This document shows positions 6,333 through 6,383 of a stretch of DNA of 6,383 bases, one piece after another. Source of the stretch: CAZOIA01 sp964579675 (GTDB lineage Bacteria > Planctomycetota > Phycisphaerae > UBA1845 > PWPN01); NCBI GenBank assembly GCA_964579675.1, contig CAZOIA010000272.1, positions 1 through 6,383 of the forward strand, read 5' to 3'. The notes below the pieces were generated by a model. The model was not told the origin of the DNA. It did not search any database and saw nothing but the letters and a program-made list of their open reading frames with translations. Position 1 is the first letter of the stretch; every line of letters begins with the position of its first letter. A program made the position numbers and the translations under genes.

Positions 6333-6383
6333 GGTGCGTGACAGTTCCGGCGGGGACCTTCGGGCGGAGAAGGGGACGGCACC
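6333..6383 (-). repeat. 51-bp dispersed repeat, right copy (inverted)
   Basis: This is the reverse complement of 38-88 with 50 of 51 bases matching, and it ends exactly at the last base of the window. The unit may continue beyond it, since the left copy has 37 further bases on that side. An additional TGCGG/CCGCA stem-loop (6312-6329) lies just inside but has no counterpart beside the left copy, so it is probably not part of the repeat. Near-identity between copies about 6.2 kb apart suggests a recent spread or conversion. Confidence 0.85.

Noticed and set aside
38..6383. Whole window as a composite transposon bounded by inverted repeats
   Set aside because: There is no transposase, integrase or target-site duplication, and the genes are ordinary chromosomal types. 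A dispersed repeat at contig edges explains it better.

Overview
The window has high G+C content. It carries four genes, all on the minus strand, so transcription runs from high to low coordinates. The gene types suggest a Planctomycetota or similar environmental bacterium: a secreted clan GH-A-type glycosidase, a COG3379-type AlkP-superfamily protein, and a tandem pair of DUF21/CBS proteins. Short GGGGAC-type dispersed repeats in the gaps fit the same picture. This is inference, because there is no rRNA or other marker gene here.

In transcription order: (1) 6190-6383 is a leader with one copy of a 51-bp repeat at the very edge and a candidate sigma70-type promoter. (2) 4855-6189 encodes a full-length CorC/CNNM-type protein (DUF21, two CBS domains, CorC_HlyC). 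(3) 3869-4855 encodes a shorter paralogue (DUF21, two CBS domains, no CorC_HlyC). It is coupled to the first through a TGATG stop/start overlap, so the two form a clear operon. (4) 3689-3868 is a gap with a 7-bp direct repeat, a near-palindrome and a small stem-loop. (5) 1955-3688 encodes a cytoplasmic AlkP-superfamily (type I phosphodiesterase-like) phosphohydrolase with all its metal ligands. (6) 1759-1954 is a gap with a GC-rich stem-loop just after the phosphohydrolase gene and two abutting perfect palindromes ahead of the next gene. (7) 181-1758 encodes a secreted glycoside-hydrolase-like protein with a TIM-barrel-type catalytic pair and a C-terminal beta-rich domain. (8) 1-180 is a tail with the second, inverted copy of the 51-bp repeat and a degenerate relative of it.

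Only the two CBS proteins are clearly linked in function, as a possible cation (Mg2+/Co2+-type) transport or sensing pair. The phosphohydrolase and the glycosidase have their own intergenic regions and look independently regulated; nothing in the sequence ties them to one pathway. I see no transposase, tRNA, rRNA, CRISPR array, phage gene or defence gene. The most notable non-coding signals are the near-identical inverted repeats at both ends and the tandem perfect palindromes at 1801-1834. I found no convincing new biological system.
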